Notes under the pieces: generated by a model | Told to the model about the DNA's origin: nothing | The model's database searches: none | The model's input: the letters and a program-made list of their open reading frames with translations, nothing else | NCBI RefSeq assembly: GCF_900095735.1 | Contig: NZ_FNLO01000003.1 | Coordinates: 372,001 to 436,000 of the forward strand | From: Chitinasiproducens palmae | Lineage (GTDB): Bacteria; Pseudomonadota; Gammaproteobacteria; Burkholderiales; Burkholderiaceae | Reading direction: 5' to 3' | Length of the DNA stretch: 64,000 bases | Shown: piece by piece, positions 1 to 8,274 of the stretch | Layout of the letters: each line of letters opens with the position of its first letter | How positions within the stretch are numbered: position 1 is the first letter of the stretch | Made by a program: the position numbers and the translations under genes

Positions 1-780
1 CATTAGCCAGCGCACGCACACGATCGCGCTGACGAACGCCGCGAACAGACCCAACAGCAGCACGCCGACATCGGAGACGTCGAACAGGCCGCGCGCCTTG
101 TAGAGGTCGTGCACGGTCGCGCCGAAGATGATCGGAATCGCAAGGAAGAACGAGAACTCGGTCGCGACCTTGCGGTCGAGTCCGAACAGCATGCCGCCGA
201 TGATCGTCGAGCCCGACCGCGAGGTGCCCGGGATCAACGCGAAGCATTGTGCGATACCCACCTTGAGCGCATCCGCCAGCGTCAGGTCGTCGATCGAATG
301 CACGCGCGCCGCAGTGTTGACCGCCGTGCGGCGGTCGCCGATCTCGCCGCTGCCCGCTCCCGCCTGCGCCGCCAGGCGACGATTGCGCGCCTCCGCGAAC
401 AGGATCACGATGCCGCCGACCACCAGCGCGATCGCGACCGGTACCGGCGCGAAAAGCGACGCCTTGATGCGGCTTGCGAAGGCCAGGCCGAGCAGCACCG
501 CCGGAATGCAGGCCACGACGACGTTCAGCGCGAAGCGCTGCGCGCGCCGGTCGCTGGCCAGCCCTGTCGTCACCGCGGCGATGCGGGCGCGGAATTCCCA
601 GCACACCGCGAGGATCGCGCCGAACTGGATGACCACATCGAAAATCTTGGCTTTCTCGCTGTGTTCGCCAAGCAGGCTGCCGGCAAGAATCAGATGCCCG
701 GTACTGGAGACTGGCAGGAATTCGGTCAGTCCTTCGACGATGCCCAGGATGATCGCGTGCAGCGCGGCAGTGAGGTCCAA
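1..780 (-). CDS. uppP: Undecaprenyl-diphosphatase UppP (BacA), C-terminus cut by window edge
   Basis: Integral membrane phosphatase that converts undecaprenyl diphosphate to undecaprenyl phosphate, the carrier lipid for peptidoglycan and O-antigen. Translating the minus strand gives 260 codons with no stop before position 1, so only about the last 15 residues of a normal ~275-residue protein are missing. The N-terminus reads [20 protein letters not shown], followed by [10 protein letters not shown], the first UppP signature. The second signature, PGTSRSGST, is read near 205-245. The only usable start is TTG at 778-780: an in-frame stop lies at 805-807, and GGAG sits about 8 bases upstream of the TTG. 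It is the carrier-lipid recycling gene next to a polysaccharide locus. Identity is firm; the TTG start is likely. Confidence 0.95.
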   Translation of the reverse strand, partial: MDLTAALHAIILGIVEGLTEFLPVSSTGHLILAGSLLGEHSEKAKIFDVVIQFGAILAVCWEFRARIAAVTTGLASDRRAQRFALNVVVACIPAVLLGLAFASRIKASLFAPVPVAIALVVGGIVILFAEARNRRLAAQAGAGSGEIGDRRTAVNTAARVHSIDDLTLADALKVGIAQCFALIPGTSRSGSTIIGGMLFGLDRKVATEFSFFLAIPIIFGATVHDLYKARGLFDVSDVGVLLLGLFAAFVSAIVCVRWLM

Positions 781-935
781 GCGGGTGACTCCGAGAAGAA
801 AATATTAAGAAAAGGCGGCTCGCCGCGCACCGAAGGGGCCGAGATCCGGAGCGCCGGCATCGCGGCCTGGGCGGATCCTGCAGCTGCAGCCGCACCGGCG
901 CGGCGTCGGATGAACCTCATGGCGGCGCGCGGCGA

Positions 936-1514
936 TTATTGCTCGACGATTGTGACACGCACACCGTCGCGTAGCACCGTCATCGTGCCGGGCCGGTAAT
1001 GCACCCCAGCGAAGCTCAGTTCCTCCGGCTTGAAGGTGTGCACCGGATAGTTTTCCAACAGCGACTGCACCAGGCTCGCGATCGCGGTGTTGATCTGGCC
1101 GGTATAGGGCCCCGCGTAGTCGCCCATGTCGATGCGATCGACCGCGGCGTTGCGCAGCACGATCGCGCGGGCGTCCGCATCGTAGGCCGGCGTGGCCGAC
1201 AGGCGCAATGCGCCGGCCGCGGGCTGGGCGAGCAACGCGGTGGCCACGCGCGCGGCCACGTCGATCGCCAGGCGGTTGTTGTCGGGCAGCAAGGTCAGCC
1301 GCGGATCGGTCAGCGTAAGGTCGGCGATCTGCGCAACCTGCTGTCGGTAGGGAAACTTGCGCTCGACCGCGCGCTGCAACTGGGCGCGCGAGAACGTGTA
1401 CTGCTGCGGAATGAACGGAAAGGTCTGGCTCCTTGCGCCGGGTAATGCGCAGGCAAGTCCGGCGAAGACGCCGGCCTTCAGCAGGCGGCGACGCGGCAGG
1501 GGATCGAACGTCAT
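936..1514 (-). CDS. YceB-like (DUF1439) exported protein
   Basis: A 192-residue protein of the DUF1439/YceB type, whose members are small periplasmic or lipid-anchored proteins of unknown function. The N-terminus is PRRRLLKAGVFAGLACALPG, a basic then hydrophobic signal whose RRxLLK run resembles a twin-arginine motif. The Cys in GLAC could be a lipid-attachment site but is a poor lipobox. The body carries alternating beta-strand-like segments (LTLTDPRLTL, RLSATPAYDADARAIVLRNA) as in the family. The start at 1514 is preferred over the ATG at 1592 because the upstream 26 codons are Gly/Ala/Pro-rich and would run into the divergent promoter region of the next gene. Function is not known. Confidence 0.75.
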   Translation of the reverse strand: MTFDPLPRRRLLKAGVFAGLACALPGARSQTFPFIPQQYTFSRAQLQRAVERKFPYRQQVAQIADLTLTDPRLTLLPDNNRLAIDVAARVATALLAQPAAGALRLSATPAYDADARAIVLRNAAVDRIDMGDYAGPYTGQINTAIASLVQSLLENYPVHTFKPEELSFAGVHYRPGTMTVLRDGVRVTIVEQ

Positions 1515-1590
1515 GGCGGCAGGCGTGGCAGCGATGCCCGAGATCTTACCGGAAGCGGCTGCCGTGCCGGAGGCCCCCTGCCGACCCGGC

Positions 1591-1602
1591 ATTTGTTACA
1601 AT
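1591..1602 (+). promoter_or_regulatory. Candidate extended -10 promoter for the Pcm-like gene
   Basis: ATTTGTTACAAT contains TGT-TACAAT, an extended -10-like element 40 bases before the ATG at 1642. No convincing -35 box is seen 17 bases upstream. It lies in the short divergent gap between the YceB-like gene and the methyltransferase gene. Inference only. Confidence 0.35.
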
Positions 1603-1641
1603 CCGGGGGTTTGTCCGCCCGCATCGTAGCCAGCAGCCATC

Positions 1642-2295
1642 ATGAACATCGAGAAAGCACGTTTCAATATGATCGAGCAACAGATCCGGCCGTGGGACGT
1701 GCTGGATCAGGACGTGCTCGAACTGCTGTCGGTCGTCAAGCGCGAGCATTTCGTGCCGGAGGCATATCGCAATCTGGCCTTCGCGGATCTCGAAGTGCCG
1801 CTGCCCGCCGGTCAGAAGATGCTGCCGCCGAGAATCGAGGCCCGCATCCTGCAGGAATTGGGGGTCCAGAAACACGAAACGGTGCTTGAAGTCGGCACCG
1901 GCTCCGGTTTCATGGCGGCTCTGCTCGGCCGGCGCGCGTTGCGCGTCGTGACGGTGGAACGCGTTGCCGAGCTGGCGAGCTTCGCGCAGCAGAACCTGTT
2001 GGCCGAAGGCGCCGGCAATGTCGAAGTGGTCGTCGGCAACGGCGCTCAGGGTTGGCCCGACGCGGCGCCGTACGATGTGATCGTGATGTCCGGCGGCCTG
2101 CCGGTCCTGCCGCAGTCGCTGTTGGAGCAGTTGAAGATCGGCGGCCGCCTGTCCGCTTTCGTCGGCAGCGCGCCGATCATGAAGGCGCAGATTGTCCGGC
2201 GCGTCAGCGAGACCGAATATCGGATCACCGACGTGTTCGAAACGTACGTCGAGCCGCTGGTCGACGCAATCGAGCCGTCTCGTTTCACGTTCTGA
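1642..2295 (+). CDS. Protein-L-isoaspartate O-methyltransferase family protein
   Basis: A 217-residue Rossmann-fold, SAM-dependent methyltransferase of the Pcm family. The SAM-binding motif I VLEVGTGSGF is at about residue 81, and RVVTVERVAEL supplies the acidic residue after strand 2. Family members repair isoaspartyl residues. However, the segment equal to the E. coli GQGQTIS active-site loop reads PAGQKMLPPR here, so the conserved Ser/Thr is absent and the true substrate may differ. It is followed after 27 bases by a rhodanese gene on the same strand, a pairing common in beta-proteobacteria. The start has only a weak ribosome binding site. Fold certain, substrate uncertain. Confidence 0.85.
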   Translation: MNIEKARFNMIEQQIRPWDVLDQDVLELLSVVKREHFVPEAYRNLAFADLEVPLPAGQKMLPPRIEARILQELGVQKHETVLEVGTGSGFMAALLGRRALRVVTVERVAELASFAQQNLLAEGAGNVEVVVGNGAQGWPDAAPYDVIVMSGGLPVLPQSLLEQLKIGGRLSAFVGSAPIMKAQIVRRVSETEYRITDVFETYVEPLVDAIEPSRFTF

Positions 2296-2322
2296 ACGGT
2301 CCCCGCGACAGGAGTTGCCCGC

Positions 2323-2649
2323 ATGCGCCAGATGACTGCCCCCGAATTGGCCGAGCGGCTCGCGGACCCGAGCCGGCCCGCGCCGCTGCTGCTGGATGTG
2401 CGAGAGCCTTGGGAAGTGGCACGGTGTGCGCTGCCTGGCATTGTCTCGATTCCGCTCCAGCAACTGCCAGCCCGCAGTGAGGAACTGGATCCGGACGCCG
2501 AAGTGGTCTGCATCTGCCACCACGGCGCCCGCAGTGCCAGTGCGGCGATGTTCCTCGAACGCGAGCGCGGTTTCACGCAGACCATCAACCTGTCGGGCGG
2601 CATCGACGCTTGGGCCCTGCAGGTCGATCCCTCGACGCCGCGCTACTGA
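2323..2649 (+). CDS. Single-domain rhodanese-like sulfurtransferase
   Basis: A 108-residue single rhodanese domain of GlpE/PspE size, a cytoplasmic persulfide carrier or sulfurtransferase. The active-site loop CHHGARS carries the catalytic Cys followed by the C-x4-R cradle. The preceding VREPWEVA and the following LSGGIDAW are the usual CH2A and CH2B-type motifs. AGGAG lies about 8 bases before the ATG. It is probably co-transcribed with the methyltransferase gene 27 bases upstream. The sulfur donor and acceptor cannot be deduced. Confidence 0.9.
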   Translation: MRQMTAPELAERLADPSRPAPLLLDVREPWEVARCALPGIVSIPLQQLPARSEELDPDAEVVCICHHGARSASAAMFLERERGFTQTINLSGGIDAWALQVDPSTPRY

Positions 2650-3028
2650 CGCATCGCGCGAACGCTGACGCCGGCCGCCATCAGGGAACGCCGACCGGGT
2701 GTCCGGCCAACGCCCGACCCGCCATCGGTGGGCGAAGGACCAAGTAAGCGCACCAAGTACGCGCGCCACGTCATGGCCATCGCACGATCGGACCAGTGGC
2801 GCGTGCCTACCGCTTTTTGACGCAAGCGGCGACCGCACCGTGCACTGGGCACCGTGCATCGGGCATCGGGCATCGGGCATCGGGCATCGGGCATCGGCAG
2901 CGACGGACCAGCGGCGCGGGCCGTTGCCTGACGTCAGCCCGCCGCCGCCCTCGTGCGCCTCCTCCGCCCCCAACGGACTGGCGGACTCGTTTGCATAAGC
3001 ACGCCCTGGCGGCGTTTGCGCGATGGCC
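2650..3028. other. Intergenic region between rhodanese and waaA
   Basis: 379 bases without a credible gene, lying between convergent genes. It contains the heptamer array at 2857-2898, flanked by degenerate copies (TGCACTGGGCACCGTG). No clear rho-independent terminator was found. Open frames here are Arg/Pro-rich and overlap in several frames, typical of non-coding high-GC DNA. Confidence 0.6.
2857..2898. repeat. Heptanucleotide tandem repeat (CATCGGG)n
   Basis: Five exact copies of CATCGGG followed by CATCGGC, in a gap between convergent genes. The unit resembles the CAATCGG heptamer array at 57912-57988. The period is not a multiple of three and no gene crosses it. Confidence 0.95.
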
Positions 3029-4327
3029 CTAGCGGGCTCGCGCGGGACTGCCCGACCGCTCGGGCAACCACTGCGCGAGCGCCGCTACGGTCCGCTCGGT
3101 CGCGCCCCGGTGGGCTGCCGCGAAATCGCGGGCCGCGGCCGCCATCGCGTCGCGACGGGCGCGATCCTCGAGCAGACCGATCAGCGCCTCGCCCAGCGCG
3201 GCAGAATCGGCCACCTGCACCGCCGCCCCGGCCGCGAGCGCGTCCGCGCTGGCGCGCGAGAAATTGAACATGCTCGGCCCGAACAGCACGGGTGTTCCCG
3301 CCGCACAGCTCTCGATCAAATTCTGGCCGCCGGTCGGCACCAGGCTGCCGCCGATGAAGGCCAGCCGAGCGCAGGCATAGTAAGCGGTCATCTCACCCAT
3401 CGAGTCGCCCAGCCAGACCTGCGTCGACGGATCCACGGGCGCGCCGTCGCGCCACTGCGAACGGCGCGCGACGCGCCAGCGGGTCTGCGCGAGCCGCGCC
3501 ACCTCGTCGAAGCGCTGCGGATGCCGCGGCACCAGCACCAGCAACGCGTCGGGACGCGCCGCCTGAAGCCGGTCGAAGGCCTCCAGCACCAATGCTTCTT
3601 CACCGTCGCGGGTGCTCGCCGCGACCCACACCGGGCGGTCGCCGAATGCGGCGCGCCAGGCCTCGCCCAACATCAGCAGCCTCGGCGACGGCGCGATGTC
3701 GAACTTCAGATTGCCGAAGACGCGGGGCGATGCGACTCCGAGGGCGCGAAAGCGCGCGGCGTCCGCCTCGCTCTGCGCATAGACGTCGGCCAGGCCGCCG
3801 AACACGGTGAGCGTGGCGCGGCCGAAGCGCGACGCGCGGGCGGCCGAGCGCGCCGACATTCGCGCGTTGGCAAGGATCAACGGCATGCGCCGAGCGGCGC
3901 AGCACTCGATCAAGGTCGGCCAGACCTCGGTTTCCATCAGCACGCCGACCGTGGGCCGCGCCTTCACCAGAAAACGCCCGACAGCACCCGGCGTATCGTA
4001 GGGAAGGTAGCACCGCAATACGGCGTCGCCGAACAGCGCCTCGCCGGTGGCGCGTCCCGACGGCGTCATATGGGTCAGCAGCAGGTCGCACTCGGGGTGC
4101 GCGGCGAGCAGCGCCCGTACGAGCGGCTCGGCGGCGCGCGTTTCGCCGACCGACACCGCGTGCACCCAGATCAGCGCACGCCGTGCATCGCGGCGCAGGT
4201 CGATCCGGCCGAAACGCTCGGCGACGTGATATCGATAGCCGGGCTCGCGGCGGCTGCGCCACAGCAAGCGAAGCACCGCGGCAGGCGCGATCAGCCACCA
4301 GGCGGCGCGGTAGAGCAGTCTGAGCAT
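3029..4327 (-). CDS. waaA: 3-deoxy-D-manno-octulosonic acid (Kdo) transferase
   Basis: A 432-residue GT30 glycosyltransferase that moves Kdo from CMP-Kdo onto lipid IVA on the inner face of the cytoplasmic membrane. The N-terminus has a hydrophobic anchor (AAWWLIAPAAVLRLLW). VHAVSVGETRAA carries the catalytic Glu of the SVGE motif. METEVWP, ANARMS, GNLKFD, STRDGEE and SLVPTGGQN are the family's other conserved blocks, in order. Length matches E. coli WaaA (425). Whether it adds one or two Kdo residues cannot be read from sequence. It is the last gene of a minus-strand inner-core set with kdoO (18 bases away) and waaC. Confidence 0.97.
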   Translation of the reverse strand: MLRLLYRAAWWLIAPAAVLRLLWRSRREPGYRYHVAERFGRIDLRRDARRALIWVHAVSVGETRAAEPLVRALLAAHPECDLLLTHMTPSGRATGEALFGDAVLRCYLPYDTPGAVGRFLVKARPTVGVLMETEVWPTLIECCAARRMPLILANARMSARSAARASRFGRATLTVFGGLADVYAQSEADAARFRALGVASPRVFGNLKFDIAPSPRLLMLGEAWRAAFGDRPVWVAASTRDGEEALVLEAFDRLQAARPDALLVLVPRHPQRFDEVARLAQTRWRVARRSQWRDGAPVDPSTQVWLGDSMGEMTAYYACARLAFIGGSLVPTGGQNLIESCAAGTPVLFGPSMFNFSRASADALAAGAAVQVADSAALGEALIGLLEDRARRDAMAAAARDFAAAHRGATERTVAALAQWLPERSGSPARAR

Positions 4328-4345
4328 GGTGGCCGCCCGCAGCGC

Positions 4346-5224
4346 TCAGACCAACGCGCGGCCGCTCAGCCGTTCGAGGACCCGCAGCGGCGAACAATCC
4401 GGCTCCACCATCGCGGCAGCCGGCAGGAAGAAGGTCTGTTCGAGCATGAACTGACCCGACATCACCGCGTGCGACGCCTGATCCGAAAAACAGACCCAGA
4501 CGCTGCCGGGCAGAAAAGGCATCGTCACCTGCGAGCAGTCGCGCTGATAGTCCATGTCGGCCTTCATCGCATCGTGCAGCGCCAGCATCAGGTGATCGTA
4601 GGCGCTGCGGCGCGTCTTGGTAATGCCCAGGACATCGAGCAGCCAGGCACTGCCGGGCGTCTGGCGCGGCAGCCGCGGCAGGAACCGCGCGGCCACGTCG
4701 TCGAAGGCCTCGCCGACACGCCAGACGCGCGGCTCGCCGAGCGGATTCACGTTGGCGAAGACGCGCAGGATCCGCTCGCCGTAGTTCGGGCGCGACGGAA
4801 ACGCGTCGATGTGCAGCCGGCTGTCGTCCTTGCGCCAGGAGGTCTGGCGGGTTTCGACGCGATGCAGACGCAGGCTGGTCGGTGCGGCGCGCAAGCGGCC
4901 GCGGTACTCGGGCAGCAGGCCATCGATCAGGCCGGCCGCCTGCGCCGCATAGCGCGCGACGAGCGCACGCACGGCGGCCTGGCGGGTCTCGTCGCCGACC
5001 ACGCCAACCAGCTTGCCGCCAGCGTCGAGACTGATGTTCTTGCGCTTCGGATCCGCGATCGCCGGATCGAGCAAGGCGCGCTCGTCGTCGGCCAGCGCGA
5101 ATTCGAGACGCGGGAAATGCAGCACGCGGCCGCGCTCGAGCGAGGCGACCAGTTGGGTTCTCGGCACCGACAGGTTGCCGCCGTGCCAATCGCCGGCGAC
5201 TTCGATGATCTGAGCTTCAGGCAT
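4346..5224 (-). CDS. kdoO: Kdo 3-hydroxylase (Fe(II)/2-oxoglutarate dioxygenase)
   Basis: A 292-residue protein matching the KdoO family described from Burkholderia ambifaria and Yersinia, which hydroxylates the outer Kdo of lipid A-Kdo2 to D-glycero-D-talo-octulosonate (Ko). The metal-binding triad is visible as LHIDAFPSRP (HxD, residues ~137-139) and a distal His in SDQASHAVMSGQF; GERILRVFANVNP is a further conserved block. It lies between waaC and waaA on the same strand, exactly where a Kdo-modifying enzyme is expected. The start at 5224 follows GGAAGC. Assignment is by remembered family motifs and context. Confidence 0.88.
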   Translation of the reverse strand: MPEAQIIEVAGDWHGGNLSVPRTQLVASLERGRVLHFPRLEFALADDERALLDPAIADPKRKNISLDAGGKLVGVVGDETRQAAVRALVARYAAQAAGLIDGLLPEYRGRLRAAPTSLRLHRVETRQTSWRKDDSRLHIDAFPSRPNYGERILRVFANVNPLGEPRVWRVGEAFDDVAARFLPRLPRQTPGSAWLLDVLGITKTRRSAYDHLMLALHDAMKADMDYQRDCSQVTMPFLPGSVWVCFSDQASHAVMSGQFMLEQTFFLPAAAMVEPDCSPLRVLERLSGRALV

Positions 5225-5260
5225 CGGATGAGCTTCCGTGGCAAAGAGGGAAAACGGGCG

Positions 5261-6307
5261 TCACAGCAGTCCGAAGCCCGCCAGCGCGCGCTTCACGTCG
5301 ACGATGTGCGGCGGCCGGTTGCTGGCGCCCAGTTCCACCACCGCGGAGGACCAATAGCCGCCAGTGCGCCATGCCGTCGAGAAATTGTAGAGCTCGACGG
5401 TTGGGCGACGCAGCGCGGCGGCGATGTGTACCAGGCCGGTGTCGACGCCCACCGTCGCCGCCGCCTGATCGATCAGGCCAACCACCGCGGCCAGCGACAG
5501 ACGGGGCGGGACGACTGCCGCCTGGCCGAACTCGGCGGCGATGCGCTCCGAGACGACGCGCTCCGCCTCGTTGCCCCAGGGCAGGATCAACGATGCGCCG
5601 CGGCGTACCAGGGCCTGGCCCAGTTCGATCCAGTTCTGCTCGCCCCACGCCTTGTCCTCGCGAGACGTCGCGTGCACGAAGACGACCGACGGCACCGGCG
5701 GGTTCAGACCCGATTCCGCGAGCGCGCGCGCCGCAAGCCGGGTATCGAGACCGAAATCGACGCTGCCTGGATCCTCGTCCGGCAGCGGATCGCCGAGTGC
5801 GGCCGCGACCAGTTGGCGGGAGCGTTCGACCACGTGCGTACGCGGTTCGATCGCGACCTTGCGGTCGTAGTACCAGCGCGCCGGACGTTCATACCCGGCC
5901 CCGTCGGTGCGGTTGCCAAGGCCGATCACCGGCCCGCGCGCGCGCGAGGCGATCCATGCGGTCTTGAACAGCCCCTGGCAGTCGATGACGGCGTCGTACT
6001 CGCGCTCGCGCAAGGTGGCGACGAACGCGCGCCACTCGCGCCACGTGGCGCCGGCGACCGGGCGTTTGCGCCAGCGGCGCAAAGCGACCGGAATGACCCG
6101 ATCGACGCCTCGCACCAACCGGACCAGGTCGACGAAGGCCTCCTCGACGATCCAATCGATCTGAGCGTCCGGATGCCGGCGCCGGATGTCCGCGATCACC
6201 GGCATGTTGTGAACGACGTCGCCCAGCGACGACACTCTGACGATCGCGATCTTCAAGCGTTTGCCGTGGGGAACGGAAGCATCTTCCCCGAATTGAGAAA
6301 CCGACAT
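5261..6307 (-). CDS. waaC: Lipopolysaccharide heptosyltransferase I
   Basis: A 348-residue GT9 enzyme that adds the first L-glycero-D-manno-heptose to Kdo in the LPS inner core. The N-terminal block IAIVRVSSLGDVVHNMPV is diagnostic. VFVHATSREDKAWGEQNW and GVDTGLVHIAAALRRPTVEL form the ADP-heptose binding half. The start at 6307 (MSVSQFGED) is chosen over the ATG at 6424, because the 39 extra codons upstream are Arg/Cys-rich and unlike the family. It is the first gene of waaC-kdoO-waaA (36 and 18 bases between genes). Confidence 0.95.
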   Translation of the reverse strand: MSVSQFGEDASVPHGKRLKIAIVRVSSLGDVVHNMPVIADIRRRHPDAQIDWIVEEAFVDLVRLVRGVDRVIPVALRRWRKRPVAGATWREWRAFVATLREREYDAVIDCQGLFKTAWIASRARGPVIGLGNRTDGAGYERPARWYYDRKVAIEPRTHVVERSRQLVAAALGDPLPDEDPGSVDFGLDTRLAARALAESGLNPPVPSVVFVHATSREDKAWGEQNWIELGQALVRRGASLILPWGNEAERVVSERIAAEFGQAAVVPPRLSLAAVVGLIDQAAATVGVDTGLVHIAAALRRPTVELYNFSTAWRTGGYWSSAVVELGASNRPPHIVDVKRALAGFGLL

Positions 6308-6455
6308 AGTACCCGTGAAAGCACAGCGCCGGCCGCGGCGTTCCAACGCGACGGCCGGCGTGCAAAGCTGCATGAAAGCGTTGTGGCGGCAACCCTGGAA
6401 CGGGCGCCGGACCGCGCGCGCCACGCCAACGCGGCGCGCGTGCCGCTCCGATGCG

Positions 6456-7850
6456 TCAGAAAGGCAGGGCTGCGTCCGGCTTCTCGGCGAGGATGACCTG
6501 CTTGAACTGAGCCTTGATCCGCTCGAGCGCCGCCTCGTTGTCGGCCTCGAAACGCATCACGACCACGGGCGTCGTGTTCGACGAACGTGCCAGGCCGAAC
6601 CCGTCCGGATATTCGACGCGCAAGCCGTCGATGGTGATCACGTCGTCCGCACCCTCGAATGTCGCATTCTGCTGCAAACGGGAGATCAGCTCGAAGTTTT
6701 CGCCTTCCGCGCACTTGAGCTGCAGTTCGGGCGTGCACAGCGAGTTCGGCAGGCTGTTGAGCAGTTCGCTCGGCTTGTCGACACGCGACAGGATTTCCAG
6801 CATGCGGGCGCCGGTGTACAGGCCATCGTCGAAACCGTACCAACGATCCTTGAAGAACACGTGCCCGCTCATCTCGCCGGCCAGCGGCGCGCCGGTTTCC
6901 TTCAGTTTGGCCTTGACCAGCGAATGGCCGGTCTTCCACATCAGCGGCTCGCCGCCCTTCTCGCGCACCCAGGTGCCGAGATTGCGGGTACATTTCACGT
7001 CGTAGATCACCTGGCCGCCCGGGTTGCGCGACAGCACTTCCTCGGCGAACAGCATCAACTGGCGGTCCGGGAAGATGACCTGTCCGTCCTTGGTCACGAC
7101 GCCGAGCCGGTCGCCGTCGCCGTCGAACGCGAAGCCGACCTCCGCGTCGCCCTCGGCCAGCGCCTGGATCACGTCCTGCAGATTCTCGACGTGCGCCGGG
7201 TCGGGATGGTGGTTCGGGAAGTGTCCGTCGACATCGCAGAACAGCTCGGTGATTTCACAGCCCAGCGCCTTGAACAGACGCGGCGCGAACGCGCCGGCCA
7301 CGCCGTTGCCGGCGTCGAGCACCAGCTTCATCGCGCGCGCCGGCTTGATGTCGCCGACGATGCGCTCGATGTACTGATCGGTGATGTCGTACTGGTGGAG
7401 CTGGCCCGTACCTTCGGCAAAGCGGCCGGCGGCGATGCGCTGATAGAGACCCTGGATCGCGTCGCCATAGATTGCCTGGCCGCGCAACACCATCTTGAAA
7501 CCGTTGTAGTCCGGCGGGTTGTGGCTGCCGGTGACGACGATGCACGAATCGACATTGCGCTCGGCGCCGTCGATCTGCAGCGGCACGTTCGTCGCGAAAT
7601 AGCCCATCGGGGTCGCGACCATGCCGATGTCGATCACGTCGACGCCCGCCGCACGCAGACCGTCCGCCAACGCCGCCGACAGTTCGGGGCCCGACAGACG
7701 CCCGTCTCGACCGATCACGACGGCATCACCGCCCTGCTCGCGAACCTCGCTGCCGAACGCGCGGCCAATGCTGCGTGCGACGTCGGCATCCAGCGTCTTG
7801 CCAACCACGCCACGGATGTCATACGCCTTGAAGATCGAATTCGAGATCAT
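6456..7850 (-). CDS. manB: Phosphomannomutase/phosphoglucomutase
   Basis: A 464-residue alpha-D-phosphohexomutase of the AlgC/CpsG type, interconverting hexose 6-phosphate and 1-phosphate. The phosphoserine loop is VTGSHNPPDYNGF. The metal loop is FDGDGDRLGV. The sugar-specificity loop is GEMSGHVFF, and the phosphate-binding loop near the C-terminus is RSSNTTPVVVMRFE. It would supply mannose-1-P or glucose-1-P for nucleotide-sugar synthesis, including the glucose-1-P used by RfbA. Length equals AlgC (463). It starts with ATG at 7850, in an AT-richer gap divergent from the flippase gene. Confidence 0.93.
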   Translation of the reverse strand: MISNSIFKAYDIRGVVGKTLDADVARSIGRAFGSEVREQGGDAVVIGRDGRLSGPELSAALADGLRAAGVDVIDIGMVATPMGYFATNVPLQIDGAERNVDSCIVVTGSHNPPDYNGFKMVLRGQAIYGDAIQGLYQRIAAGRFAEGTGQLHQYDITDQYIERIVGDIKPARAMKLVLDAGNGVAGAFAPRLFKALGCEITELFCDVDGHFPNHHPDPAHVENLQDVIQALAEGDAEVGFAFDGDGDRLGVVTKDGQVIFPDRQLMLFAEEVLSRNPGGQVIYDVKCTRNLGTWVREKGGEPLMWKTGHSLVKAKLKETGAPLAGEMSGHVFFKDRWYGFDDGLYTGARMLEILSRVDKPSELLNSLPNSLCTPELQLKCAEGENFELISRLQQNATFEGADDVITIDGLRVEYPDGFGLARSSNTTPVVVMRFEADNEAALERIKAQFKQVILAEKPDAALPF

Positions 7851-8274
7851 CGTTTGACTGACCCTTTAATCAAGATAGTAGAAAAAACCGGCTGCCCATG
7901 CCATGCCGGACCGCGCTCCAACGAGACGGCACCGGCGCGGCCGCCCGCTCGGCAGCAATTGACTTCTATAATTGCAGGTTTTGCGCGGCGCCGCTTGGCT
8001 CGTGTCGCCGACGCATGATCCAGATCATGGGCGGCGCGGTCGGTGCGGCCGCCATCGCAACCGCACGCCGCCATGCTGCCGCGTCTGCGTCATGCCGCGC
8101 GCGGCGCCCGGGCCGGCGCACTCACCGTACACGATACCCGCGGCCCACTCGCCTGCCATTCTACTGCCCGATGCCTGCTCCGCACCTTCAAGCCGTCCGC
8201 GCCGCGCGGCGCCCCGCCCCAGCGCGGCGCGCCACGCGAGTGCGGGCGCGCCGGCCGTCCGCGCCGGAGCTACG
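7851..8274. other. Divergent intergenic region, manB / flippase
   Basis: 424 bases between divergent genes, so promoters for both directions should be here. An AT-rich patch at 7957-7974 holds TTGACT and TATAAT, but only two bases apart. TATAAT (7967-7972) may serve as a -10 without a recognisable -35. The remainder is very GC-rich and no gene is supported in it. Confidence 0.5.

Noticed and set aside
3023-6496. A plus-strand open frame of over 1100 codons opposite waaA-kdoO-waaC
   Set aside because: Its translation is Arg/Ala/Gly/His-rich with no domain, while the minus strand carries three complete, conserved enzymes. It is a GC-bias shadow.
7959-7972. TTGACT and TATAAT as a -35/-10 promoter pair
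   Set aside because: They are only two bases apart; sigma70 needs about 17.
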